DNA from: Candidatus Bathyarchaeota archaeon | GTDB lineage: Archaea; Thermoproteota; Bathyarchaeia; Bathyarchaeales; Bathycorpusculaceae | Length of the DNA stretch: 64,000 nucleotides | Direction: 5' to 3' | NCBI GenBank assembly: GCA_026014595.1 | Contig: JAOZHY010000048.1 | Location: 1 to 64,000 of the forward strand | Part shown: one piece after another, positions 7,637-15,886 of the stretch | Position numbering within the stretch: the stretch's first letter is position 1 | Layout: each line of letters begins with the position of its first letter | Position numbers and translations under genes: made by a program | The notes under the pieces: model-generated | Told to the model about the DNA's origin: nothing | The model's database searches: none | The model's input: only the letters and a program-made list of their open reading frames with translations

Positions 7637-9163
7637 TTAAGCCACCTGTTTCCTCCTGAGCCAATCAAGGTCTTGGCTAAAAATGTAGCGAATATCATCG
7701 ATGCCTGCACGCATCATAAATAGGCGGTCAACACCCAAACCCCAAGCGATGACGGGAACCTGCACGCCCAAAGGCAACGTGACTTCTGGACGGAAAATTC
7801 CGGAGCCGCCGAACTCAATCCAGCCGTAACCTTCCTTGTAAGCGCTTAACTCGACGCTGGGTTCCGTGAACGGGAAGTAATCGGGCTTAAAGCGGACTTT
7901 GTCTGCTCCGGCGATTTCACGGGCGAACTTTTCCAGCACGCCCAGCAAGTCCCTGAGCGTTAAGTGCTCATCGACCACGATGCCTTCAACCTGGTTGAAT
8001 TCGCTGAGGTGTGTTTTGTCGATGACTTCTGGTCTGTAAACGCGTGCAATGGAGAAGTATCGACTTGGCACTTCAAGGTCTTTGCTGAGGAGCGTGCGTG
8101 CGCTGAGGCATGTGCCGTGCCCTCGCAAAATCAGGCGTTCGGCTTCGCGTATGGCGTATGTGCTGTGCCATCCTGTGGAGCCTGTTTTCCAACCGTTCTC
8201 ATGCGTTTCTTTAACGTGTTCCACGGCGGTTTTGTACTTGCTGATGTCGCCGTAAGCTGGGCTTTTGACATAGTAGATGTCGGATGGTTCGCGTGCAGGA
8301 TGGTCTTGGGGCGTGTACAGGGCGTCGAAGTTGAAGAAAGCGGTTTCCACGCTGGTTCCAGTCATTTCTTTGAAGCCGAGTTGGACAAGTTTCATGCGGA
8401 CTTCTTCGAGGAAGCTGAGGTAAGGATGTTTTTTTCCAGGCCAAGTTTTGGCTACTGGGGCCTGGATGTTATACTTTTGGAGATTGACTTTTCGCCATTT
8501 GCCCGTGATTATGTGTTCAGGTGTGAGCTGCGTTATTTCTGCTGCGGCAGCTCTGCGAGTTGCAGCGTGTAAGCCTGCATGTGTGATTTCGAGTTTACGT
8601 TTGGTCTTCGGCTCAACGGTGAGCAGTTTGCGTTTTTTTAGGGTTTCCACGGCTGACTGGAGTTCTGGTGTTAAGTCTTCAAGTGTGGTTTGTTGTCGGG
8701 CGCTGAGGAATGTGAGCAAGGCTTCGTCGTTTTCTTCTGGAATCACGACTTGGTGTAAGCGTGGGTCTGCTATGCGGACTGTGTTGGTTGCTGAATCGTA
8801 AATTGCCCATTTTTTCCTGATTGCCCATCCAAGCGCGATTTGCTTGAACTGCGGTTCCAAGCCTGCTTTTTCTGCGGCTTGGTTTAGGTTTGCGGCTCCG
8901 CCAAGTGCTGCTACAGCTTTGATTAGCCTGCGTTCAGGTAAGCCGTTTTTGGCGTGATGTTCGCCTTCGCTGGTTAACCTGAGTTGGGTTTGCTGTTCCG
9001 CGTAGATTTTTACGAGGTCTTTTTCTTTCAGCGTCAGTGCTACGCGCATTACGGCTGCGTCTGGAAAACCGCATTCGGCGATGAGGTCTTCTACTGTGGC
9101 TGTTCCGCCAAACTTTTCCAGAGCGGAGAGGATTTTTTGTTCGTGCGCTCTAAGCTCGACCAT
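7637..9163 (-). CDS. pheS: Phenylalanyl-tRNA synthetase alpha subunit
   Basis: The catalytic class II subunit of PheRS, 508 residues, the archaeal length. The first 190 or so residues are winged-helix modules that bind tRNA in archaeal and eukaryotic enzymes. The catalytic core then shows motif 2 around RVYRPEVIDKTHLSEFNQVE and motif 3 as GLGVDRLFMMRAG. Phe-pocket residues lie between them in the FTEPSVELSAY region. It is the first gene of the pheS-pheT operon, with a 2-nt gap to pheT. An AT-rich leader upstream (9164-9240) could hold the promoter. Confidence 0.95.
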   Translation of the reverse strand: MVELRAHEQKILSALEKFGGTATVEDLIAECGFPDAAVMRVALTLKEKDLVKIYAEQQTQLRLTSEGEHHAKNGLPERRLIKAVAALGGAANLNQAAEKAGLEPQFKQIALGWAIRKKWAIYDSATNTVRIADPRLHQVVIPEENDEALLTFLSARQQTTLEDLTPELQSAVETLKKRKLLTVEPKTKRKLEITHAGLHAATRRAAAAEITQLTPEHIITGKWRKVNLQKYNIQAPVAKTWPGKKHPYLSFLEEVRMKLVQLGFKEMTGTSVETAFFNFDALYTPQDHPAREPSDIYYVKSPAYGDISKYKTAVEHVKETHENGWKTGSTGWHSTYAIREAERLILRGHGTCLSARTLLSKDLEVPSRYFSIARVYRPEVIDKTHLSEFNQVEGIVVDEHLTLRDLLGVLEKFAREIAGADKVRFKPDYFPFTEPSVELSAYKEGYGWIEFGGSGIFRPEVTLPLGVQVPVIAWGLGVDRLFMMRAGIDDIRYIFSQDLDWLRRKQVA

Positions 9164-9392
9164 GCTTCATGTGCCCTTCGTTATCGTGAATTGCTACGTT
9201 CGTTATGCATAGTTCTTACGTCGCAAATAAAAGCATGCTGATGCAATGACGCGTAACTGTCGTGTGAAAAAAGACTATAGCACCTCTATCTATAGCTTGA
9301 AATGCTGAGAGAACCGCGTAGAGAAACTCTGTTTACCGTGGATTGTGTGGTTGGTTCTTAGCCGTCAAGCTTTTTAGTGGGAAGCATCTTAG

Positions 9393-9692
9393 ATGAGTGT
9401 CGGTGTTGTTATGGAGAAGACTGTTCAGAAGTATTTGGTTATGATTAAGTTGAGCCCGAACATGGCTGCGAAACTGTACGAGCCGCTGATGGAGTTCGGT
9501 GAATCGCCCATCAAATGCGTGAAGCTTGAGGAAGCTTACCAAGTGTTTGGTGAGTGGGATTTCGCTATTCTGTTTCAAGCTGACACCAACGCGAACGCTT
9601 TGCATTTTGTCGGAGACAAAATTCGCTTGATTGAGGGGGTCTTGGAGACTTTCACCATACCGCTGGCGCCCATAAAGACCTACCGCAAATAA
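9393..9692 (+). CDS. Stand-alone RAM/AsnC-C-like ferredoxin-fold regulator
   Basis: 99 residues, with a second possible ATG at 9411 (MEKTVQKYLVMIKL). The pattern of beta-strand, helix, GEWDFAILFQADT strand-turn and C-terminal IKTYRK matches the Lrp/AsnC ligand-binding (RAM) fold or its GYD relatives. No DNA-binding helix-turn-helix is present. Such single-domain proteins bind amino acids or partner with full Lrp regulators. It is flanked by an oppositely oriented acyltransferase. Two more Lrp-type genes lie near 44-45 kb. Confidence 0.6.
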   Translation: MSVGVVMEKTVQKYLVMIKLSPNMAAKLYEPLMEFGESPIKCVKLEEAYQVFGEWDFAILFQADTNANALHFVGDKIRLIEGVLETFTIPLAPIKTYRK

Positions 9693-9708
9693 CTGTGGAT
9701 AAGAGGCA

Positions 9709-10773
9709 TTATCCGATAATCTTCTTCAGAACGGGAACTTTTTTCATGAGGAGGATTAACCCGAGAGTGATGAAGAGCGTAACCACGGTGATTAGTGGCA
9801 CCTCGACTATTGGGTCCAGTATTGTTAGGCTTATTTTGAACCCGAAGTATCCGCGTTGAAGTGATTCCAGAATCATGTAGTGGAACAGGTAAATTGGCAA
9901 AATGTTTGCGCTGATTGCTTGGACGACGCGGTTAACATGAGGGTGATTGTTTCCTGGCCAGTCAGGCTTGTATTTGCTTAAAATGAGGAACAATGCAACG
10001 GTGGAAATTATCATGTTTATGGTCAAAGAGTCGTAGAAGTAATAGTATCGTCCTAAGGAGTTGAAAGGAAAAGTAACCAGAAAGGTGCCAATCATCGTCC
10101 AAGCGAAGCCTAAGATTAAAAGTCCGTATAGAATTGAAGAGCGCAGTTGCACCTTTTGAAGATAAATTCCTAAGATATAGTAGCCTATCCACCCGCCGAA
10201 AACGAACACGTTAACCTGAATCATGGACAAATCGTACACTTTAATCAGTTGAAGAAGGGGCACAACAGCCACGCCTAGAAACCACAGCACCAGAAGGTAC
10301 TTGAGAAGATGCTGCTCGCCGTATGCTGTTATCAAACGCAAAACTGGCGTAATCAAGTACAAGCCAGCAATGAGGTAGAGAAACCACATGTGAATGTACG
10401 CGCCAGACAACAAACCCTGAACTATTGAGTTAAATGTCAAGGCTTCATGGTTGGCGAAGTATCTCCATGCGAAGTACGCCGCGGTCCAGAACATGAATGC
10501 CCAGCCGATGCGGTTAAACCGTTTTTTTAAGAAAACTTTTATGGGCTCGTTAACTTTGGAGGGTTGAAGCAGCAAGGCGCCACTTAAAATAACAAATAAC
10601 GGTACGCAAGTTGCGGCGAAAGAATTGTACGCTGTTGTCGTCAACCAGTACATCATCGCTTGTAAGTCGTTGGCTGGTGGCTCACCGGATGCGTGGAGCA
10701 TAATCACTAACACGATGGCTACGACGCGGATGAGGTTGACTGGAAGGGAGGTTTGACCCGTTTTCGGGTACAA
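9709..10773 (-). CDS. Membrane acyltransferase, acyltransferase-3 (OafA-like) family
   Basis: 354 residues with about ten hydrophobic helices. The N-terminus has the family signature, with an Arg in the first helix (NLIRVVAIVLVIMLH) and the His that is essential for acyl transfer just after it (LHASGEP). Members O-acetylate sugars or other cell-surface groups using acyl-CoA from the cytoplasm. The gene is monocistronic. The start at 10773 is supported by the position of the first helix. Its substrate cannot be told. A surface-glycan role would fit the many envelope proteins in this window. Confidence 0.8.
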   Translation of the reverse strand: MYPKTGQTSLPVNLIRVVAIVLVIMLHASGEPPANDLQAMMYWLTTTAYNSFAATCVPLFVILSGALLLQPSKVNEPIKVFLKKRFNRIGWAFMFWTAAYFAWRYFANHEALTFNSIVQGLLSGAYIHMWFLYLIAGLYLITPVLRLITAYGEQHLLKYLLVLWFLGVAVVPLLQLIKVYDLSMIQVNVFVFGGWIGYYILGIYLQKVQLRSSILYGLLILGFAWTMIGTFLVTFPFNSLGRYYYFYDSLTINMIISTVALFLILSKYKPDWPGNNHPHVNRVVQAISANILPIYLFHYMILESLQRGYFGFKISLTILDPIVEVPLITVVTLFITLGLILLMKKVPVLKKIIG

Positions 10774-10949
10774 ATTCTTGCCTTCAGACTAATTTCTTTT
10801 TAACCCGGTTCAGTTTAATAAAATTTAACATTCTTCTAGCAAATGGAGATGAACGCTTAAGTTTATTGAAAAATTAGAGTAAAGAGAATTTTAAACCACC
10901 ACTTGAAAATAGCGTGATCTTGCAGATATCGCATAAAAAATGATGCTGT

Positions 10950-11318
10950 TTAGGTTTGGCTTTCAGCCTTCCACTTCTTGAATTCCGCGAGCGTTTGCGG
11001 TTTCTTGCGCCCGTCAAACGCATGGTGCAGCGCCAAACTTGGACTGTACAGAAGCATGCGTGGACCAGCGTATCGCATGATTTTTTTCACTTTCTCCCGC
11101 ATGTCAGGCTGATAGCAGTGCACCAGACATTTGCCGCATGTGGATTTGTGCTCTTGGAATGGGCATTTGTCAAGTCTCATGAACGCGTAAGACAAAAATT
11201 CGGTGCATTCGGGGCACAGCGTGTCGCCTTTTGTCTGGTGGTGCCCATGGCAGTATATGTGAACCATGACGTCGATAGTTTTCTTCTCTCTTGTTATCCG
11301 CGGATGTTGCTTGCTCAC
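10950..11318 (-). CDS. YgbA-type (nitrous-oxide-stimulated promoter) cysteine-rich protein
   Basis: I start it at the GTG at 11318 (VSKQHPRITREKKTID). The track's 12 extra residues read through a palindromic CTCTACTAGAGGAGAGGG stretch. The result is 122 residues. The family signature is clear: REKKTI near the start, YCHGHH, LCPEC, DKCPF, CGKC-x3-CY and the conserved MRYAGPRMLL close to the C-terminus. The cysteine and histidine clusters should bind a metal or an Fe-S cluster. In enterobacteria ygbA is nitric-oxide-induced, but its biochemical role is not settled. Its presence in an archaeon suggests a redox or nitrosative-stress function, which is inference. Confidence 0.8.
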   Translation of the reverse strand: MSKQHPRITREKKTIDVMVHIYCHGHHQTKGDTLCPECTEFLSYAFMRLDKCPFQEHKSTCGKCLVHCYQPDMREKVKKIMRYAGPRMLLYSPSLALHHAFDGRKKPQTLAEFKKWKAESQT

Positions 11319-11468
11319 TTGCCCCTTCCCTCTACTAGAGGAGAGGGTGAACAAGAAGATAAGAGTTAACGTTTAAACCTGGATGCTGAAAACGCAGTAG
11401 CATCTACGAAAAAGGGTTCAGATTGAGACTCAACACCCAATAGACCGAGCGAATTTCCAAGTATTTTT

Positions 11469-11870
11469 TCATTTGCTTAAAGACTGACGTGTGTTGCGTC
11501 TGCCTTCAGCTTCCGCATCAATCCGCTCAAGAAGTTTTAGCACTTTCCTGCCTTTCCGCTCCAGCAGTTTCGCGCTGAACTTGCCTTGCGCGCGGCAAAT
11601 CTCGTCCACCACAATCCCCTTCTCCTCATCGTAAATCACTGGGTAAAGGCGGCAACCCAAAGGACGCGATTCATAAATCTTGCACCGTCGAGCTTCGACG
11701 TCGAAGAAAACGCAGTGCCCGTGCTGGTTGCGCAGTTTAGCGTAACCTTCTCTGTCGAACAGCACGAAAAACTCTCGCGGATAGCCTTTCCTTTCTAAAC
11801 GTTCAATGTCCTCGCTGGAAAGCAGCATTTCGGTTTCTGTGCAGCAAGCGCCACAGCGCAAACAACGCAT
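11469..11870 (-). CDS. YkgJ-family CxxCxxCC cluster-binding protein
   Basis: 133 residues beginning MRCLRCGACCTE, the CxxCxxCC hallmark at the very N-terminus. Later conserved cysteines follow in HCVFFD, RCKIYESRPLGCRLYP and EICRAQ. This is the YkgJ/UPF0153 zinc- or iron-chelating fold. Members are linked to Fe-S or metal chemistry and some are fused to methyltransferases. The C-terminal 40 residues are basic and helical. It lies near, but not in an operon with, the YgbA-type gene. The two together suggest a small metal or redox patch. Confidence 0.85.
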   Translation of the reverse strand: MRCLRCGACCTETEMLLSSEDIERLERKGYPREFFVLFDREGYAKLRNQHGHCVFFDVEARRCKIYESRPLGCRLYPVIYDEEKGIVVDEICRAQGKFSAKLLERKGRKVLKLLERIDAEAEGRRNTRQSLSK

Positions 11871-12075
11871 AAGCGTATCCTGTTTCTGCCCCTATTTCAG
11901 TTTTTATCCGAATCCAAACGAGTCTTGATTTGGTATGGCATTCCTTCAAATTCTGTGCAGAGTAGCGCAGGGGTTCCTCAAAAAAATGGAAATAACCAGC
12001 TTCCTGATATTTCACTAGTGACTGCTACGATACAGTCACGAACACATAAAGCCTAGTTTGCACTATTTTCATTAA

Positions 12076-12354
12076 TTGACGTCAGCGATTGAAAAGGCAA
12101 GAAATTTTTTGCTGCTTAAAAAAGCGCACACTTCATGCCCACGTTCCGGAAGCCTTTGCTCCAACATTATCCTGCGCAGCATCGGAGAGAAGGGCGACGC
12201 GGGTTCAGAAGAGTTTGAGCTGCATCTTAAATGGGTTCCTGATGAGCATTCGCGTAATTTTTTGAAAGCTTTCACCATGGAGCACAACTTGGGAATGAGG
12301 GAAAAGGGAAAATCCATAATCATCTATAACCAGCAACCGCAAACGCGTGAATAG
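12076..12354 (+). CDS. Hypothetical protein of 92 residues
   Basis: A TTG-initiated frame with no clear ribosome site. The sequence (for example EEFELHLKWVPDEHSRNFLKAF) reads like a compact alpha/beta domain and ends in a soluble tail. The opposite-strand ORF at 12072-12323 has lower protein-like character. The gene precedes trpS in the same direction, about 260 nt upstream of the preferred trpS start. No family is recognised. Confidence 0.45.
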   Translation: MTSAIEKARNFLLLKKAHTSCPRSGSLCSNIILRSIGEKGDAGSEEFELHLKWVPDEHSRNFLKAFTMEHNLGMREKGKSIIIYNQQPQTRE

Positions 12355-12614
12355 CCTCTGTCCATAGTTACCTACATATGGCTTAACTTGCGCGCCTTGC
12401 AGGTTTTAAATTCGGAGCTACAGATATTCCGATGGTAGTTTTTGGAAGCAGGGGAGAAATGGCTAAGGCAGTGGTGGAAGTCAGCACTTTAGTTAAACAA
12501 TATGGACAGCTGCGGGTTGTTGCCATGCGAAAAGAGATATATGCCTTCACAGATTCTTCCTGTCAAAAAGGTTTGGTGATTCAGATGGTTTCGCCCAACG
12601 CTGGAGAAAACGAG

Positions 12615-13721
12615 ATGGTTGTCACGCCCTGGGAAGTAAAGGGCAAAGTAGACTACGAACGCTTAATCCGCGAGTTCGGCACCCAGCCGCTAACAGAAGA
12701 ATTGCTTGACAAAATCGCCGCACACACGGACAAGCTGCACCTTCAGCTTCAGAGGCGCATCTTCTTCTCCCACCGCGACTTAGACACGGTGCTTGACCTC
12801 TATGATAAGGGAATCAAGTTCGTCTTGTACACGGGCAGAGGACCATCAGGACCCGTACACATTGGACACCTTGTACCTTGGATTTTCACGCTGCACATGC
12901 AGGAAAAATTCGGCACGCGGCTCTATTTCCAGTTGACCGATGACGAAAAGTTCCTGGTGGAAGACGAGGCGAGCCTCGAGCAGACGCGCAGGTACGCTTA
13001 CGAGAACGCCCTTGACCTGATCGCCCTCGGGTTTAAGCCCGAAAACACATTCATCATCTACGACGTGCAGGACATCGACTTGCTTTATGATCTAACGCTG
13101 GAAGTTGCTAAACGCATCACTTACTCCACTGCACGCGCAACTTTTGGGTTCCAAGACAGCACCAACATAGGCTGGGTTTTCTGGCCAGCCCTGCAAGCCG
13201 CGCCATGCTTCATACATGCGAAGTTGACTGGCGAAAACGTGCCTGCACTCATTCCAGCCGCCATAGACCAAGACCCATACTGGCGGGTTACTCGCGACGT
13301 GGCTCAGAAGCTCGGCTATTACAAGCCCGCGCAAATCCACTGCCGTTTTCTTCCAGGCTTGGGAGCTGGCGGGAAAATGAGCGCGTCCATGCCCGAAACA
13401 AGCATATTCACCATGGACCCGCCGGAGTTGGTGAAGCGGAAAATCTGGAACGCTTTTACAGGCGGCAAAGGAACCGCGGCGGAACAGCGAAAGACGGGTG
13501 CCGACCCCACAGTGTGCAGCATCTTCCAGTACTACTTCTACCTCTTCGAGGAAAGCGACAAGAAGCTGGCTGAAAGGGAGCGCAAGTGCAAAACGGGCGA
13601 GTTGCTCTGCGGCGAATGCAAAACCGACTTAGCAGCCAAGCTCAATAAGTTTCTCGAGCAGCATCGGGAACGCCGTGAAAAAGCCAAAGACGTAATCGAC
13701 CAATACCACATAAAGCGCTAG
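12615..13721 (+). CDS. trpS: Tryptophanyl-tRNA synthetase (archaeal/eukaryotic type)
   Basis: Charges tRNA-Trp with tryptophan. The ORF track opens at 12432, but homologous archaeal enzymes begin with a phrase like the one here (MVVTPWEVKGKVDYERL). The ATG at 12615 has GGAGAAAACGAG directly before it, so I use that start, giving 368 residues. The class I signatures are present: GPVHIGH (HIGH) near residue 83 and GGKMSAS (KMSKS) in the C-terminal half. The tail carries Cys residues in CKTGELLCGECK. The substrate tRNA-Trp gene lies 3.6 kb downstream in the same window. Confidence 0.93.
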   Translation: MVVTPWEVKGKVDYERLIREFGTQPLTEELLDKIAAHTDKLHLQLQRRIFFSHRDLDTVLDLYDKGIKFVLYTGRGPSGPVHIGHLVPWIFTLHMQEKFGTRLYFQLTDDEKFLVEDEASLEQTRRYAYENALDLIALGFKPENTFIIYDVQDIDLLYDLTLEVAKRITYSTARATFGFQDSTNIGWVFWPALQAAPCFIHAKLTGENVPALIPAAIDQDPYWRVTRDVAQKLGYYKPAQIHCRFLPGLGAGGKMSASMPETSIFTMDPPELVKRKIWNAFTGGKGTAAEQRKTGADPTVCSIFQYYFYLFEESDKKLAERERKCKTGELLCGECKTDLAAKLNKFLEQHRERREKAKDVIDQYHIKR

Positions 13722-13900
13722 TTTTTGCTTGACTGAGCGGAGGCAGATCCCCTCCCTTATTTAAAGTAGCTTCTAAGGGCAGTCGAAAAAGATTTTGGCT
13801 AAAGCAGTTATTCAGTTTGGCGGGGCAATACGAGAAAGAAAAATAAGCGTCGAGAGCCATCGCAGTCTTAGAAAACAAAGTTAAGTAGAGATGAAAGGTT

Positions 13901-14452
13901 ATGTCTGGAAAAATTGATGTCAACTCCGAATACGCGTACAGGCTCCTTCATCCCATGCACACCGTCATCGTTTCATGCGTGGGAAAAGCAGGAAAACCGA
14001 ATGCCACAACTCTTGCATGGGCAATGCCCACCTCCAACAATCCGCCGCTGGTCGCAATCAGCGTTTCGCCCAAGCGCCTCTCGCACACGCTCATCGAGGA
14101 GTCCCAAGAGTTCATCATCAACATTCCCACGCTTGAGCTATTGCAGGCGACCTATGCCTGTGGCAGTTTCAGCGGCAGAAGTTTCGATAAATTCAAAAAA
14201 GCAGGCTTAACGCCGATTCCAGCCAAGAAAGTGAAGGCTCCAGCGATAAAAGAATGCGTAGCTCACTTAGAATGCGCCGTGGACAGCCAATTCACCACGG
14301 GAGACCACACCATCTTCGTCGGAAAAATCCTTGCGGCATACGCCAACATGGGCGTCTTCACAGAAAGATATAATCTGGAATCGGCACGGCTCCTGTATCA
14401 CGCAGGTGGCAACAACTTCGCAGTCCTCGACCCCAAAATCTACAAGCCCTAA
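13901..14452 (+). CDS. Flavin reductase-like FMN-binding split-barrel protein
   Basis: 183 residues matching the flavin-reductase-like domain: an N-terminal HTVIVSCVGKAGKPNATTLAW segment, the strand PPLVAISVSPKRLSHTLI, the FIINIP motif, and HTIFVGKILAA toward the C-terminus. Archaeal members bind FMN and reduce it with NAD(P)H or act in hydrocarbon or ferredoxin-linked chemistry. The start ATG at 13901 follows GAAAGGTT. It is followed by methionine aminopeptidase after about 100 bp. The specific electron acceptor is not predictable. Confidence 0.85.
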   Translation: MSGKIDVNSEYAYRLLHPMHTVIVSCVGKAGKPNATTLAWAMPTSNNPPLVAISVSPKRLSHTLIEESQEFIINIPTLELLQATYACGSFSGRSFDKFKKAGLTPIPAKKVKAPAIKECVAHLECAVDSQFTTGDHTIFVGKILAAYANMGVFTERYNLESARLLYHAGGNNFAVLDPKIYKP

Positions 14453-14495
14453 AGCGCATGGACTGCGGAAAACAAGAGTACGCATTTAAGCAGCT

Positions 14496-14509
14496 TCCTC
14501 TATAGAGGA
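14496..14509. repeat. Perfect 14-bp palindrome TCCTCTATAGAGGA upstream of map
   Basis: A self-complementary 14-mer lies 46 bp before the methionine aminopeptidase start. Its core CTATAGAGG is also the core of the dispersed repeats at 33.2, 47.9 and 62.8 kb. Archaeal repressor sites are often palindromes of this size near the TATA box or the transcription start. Confidence 0.5.
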
Positions 14510-14554
14510 GACATAAAAAATTTCAAATGAACGGAAACATAAAGGCGATTGTTG

Positions 14555-15460
14555 ATGCCCTCCTATGATAAAGAAGAACTGGAAAAATTTCGATTGTCGG
14601 GAAAGATTCTCCGCGAAGCACGAGAAGAAATGCGTCATTTTGTTCAAGAAAACATGCCAGTAATCGACGTCTGCGAAAAAGCTGAAGCTCTCATACGCGA
14701 GAAAGGCGGCAGACCCGCGTTTCCCTGCAACGTCTCCATAAACGAAGTAGCCGCTCACTACACGTCACCGCCCAACGACGAGCGGAGAATACCTGAAAAA
14801 GCCGTGGTGAAAGTGGACATGGGCGTCCACGTTGACGGCTACGTCACCGACACCGCTTTCACAGCCTGCTTCAACCCAGAATACAGAAGCATGCAGAACA
14901 CGGCGGAACAAGCATTGAAGGCTGCCGTTGACAGTATTCACGGTGAGATGAATGTGTCAAAAATCGGCGAGATAATCGAGCAGATCATAAAAAACCGCGG
15001 GTTTAAACCGATTTCAAACCTGACGGGACACTCTGTTGGGAGATACTTGATTCACGCTGGCACCTCTATCCCCAACGTCCAGCAAATCTCGTTCACTAAA
15101 GTCAGGGCAGGGGAAGTATTCGCTATAGAGCCATTCGTTACGACGCCAGAAGCTGTAGGTCGCGTTGAGGACAGCCCACAAACCACCATCTTCCGTCTGG
15201 TCAAAGCCAAGTCTCAGAAAAATCCTTACGCCAAAGAGATGCTGAAGTACATTGAGGATAATTTTAGAAGCTTGCCCTTTGCTGAGCGCTGGTTGAAAGA
15301 CGTGGTGCCAAAAGACAAGCACCGCGAAGCCTTCAAGCAGCTGCTTGATTCAAAAGCGCTCATGGCCTACCCCGTGTTCGTTGAGGTTAGCAGAAAAACA
15401 GTGACTCAAGCCGAGCACACGGTGCTCATAACCGAGGACGGCTGTGAGGTTTTAACTTAG
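14555..15460 (+). CDS. map: Methionine aminopeptidase, type II
   Basis: Removes the initiator methionine from nascent proteins. I use the ATG at 14555, which has AAAGGCGA upstream. The track's TTG at 14549 adds two residues. The result is 301 residues. Pita-bread metal ligands are in order: the Asp in VDMGVHVDG, the Asp in VTDTAF, the His in GHSVGRYLIH, the Glu in AIEPFVT and the final Glu in QAEHTVLITE. The roughly 60-residue helical insertion before the last ligand marks the archaeal/eukaryotic type II enzyme. It converges on the zinc-ribbon membrane gene with a 4-nt stop overlap. Confidence 0.93.
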   Translation: MPSYDKEELEKFRLSGKILREAREEMRHFVQENMPVIDVCEKAEALIREKGGRPAFPCNVSINEVAAHYTSPPNDERRIPEKAVVKVDMGVHVDGYVTDTAFTACFNPEYRSMQNTAEQALKAAVDSIHGEMNVSKIGEIIEQIIKNRGFKPISNLTGHSVGRYLIHAGTSIPNVQQISFTKVRAGEVFAIEPFVTTPEAVGRVEDSPQTTIFRLVKAKSQKNPYAKEMLKYIEDNFRSLPFAERWLKDVVPKDKHREAFKQLLDSKALMAYPVFVEVSRKTVTQAEHTVLITEDGCEVLT

Positions 15461-15873
15461 ACGTTGTAGGTTTTCTCTTTTTCTTTGACTTCTTTGTATA
15501 TGGCGGTTATGGTCATCTTGTCGTCGCATTTTTGGCACTTGTCCAGCTCTTTGTAGACGTAGTCGCCGCGCTGGAACTCTCTGATGCTCTTGAAACCACA
15601 TTTTACGCATTCGATGGTGGTCATAATCTTCGGTGCTTCAATCTTCAAGTTTGCAACGCGCTTTCGCGATTGTAATAGCAAGTAAGCCGACAAGCCCATG
15701 GTTATGAAGCCTATAATCAGTAGGTATCCAGCCACAACTTGGTCGCCTACGATGAATGCGCTGACGGCGAACAGAAGAGCCACTATAGACAGCGCCAAGA
15801 TTATCAGCACTATCGTTAACATGTAGGTTGAAATTCTGCTAGCTGCTGTGGACGATTGATTGTTTTCAGTCAT
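15457..15873 (-). CDS. Two-helix membrane protein with a C-terminal zinc ribbon
   Basis: 138 residues. Two hydrophobic helices (about 17-40 and 47-65) are followed by a cytoplasmic CVKCGFKS and CQKCDDK pair, a CxxC-x19-CxxC zinc-ribbon arrangement. It precedes no obvious partner, but it is in the same orientation as, and 13 nt from, the DUF1512 gene upstream, so the two are probably co-transcribed. The function is unknown. The membrane-plus-ribbon layout is common in TACK archaea. Confidence 0.65.
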   Translation of the reverse strand: MTENNQSSTAASRISTYMLTIVLIILALSIVALLFAVSAFIVGDQVVAGYLLIIGFITMGLSAYLLLQSRKRVANLKIEAPKIMTTIECVKCGFKSIREFQRGDYVYKELDKCQKCDDKMTITAIYKEVKEKEKTYNV

Positions 15874-15886
15874 TTTTTCTCCTCTC

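Noticed and set aside
12072-12323. 83-residue minus-strand ORF
   Set aside because: It overlaps the 92-residue plus-strand gene, whose protein reads more naturally.
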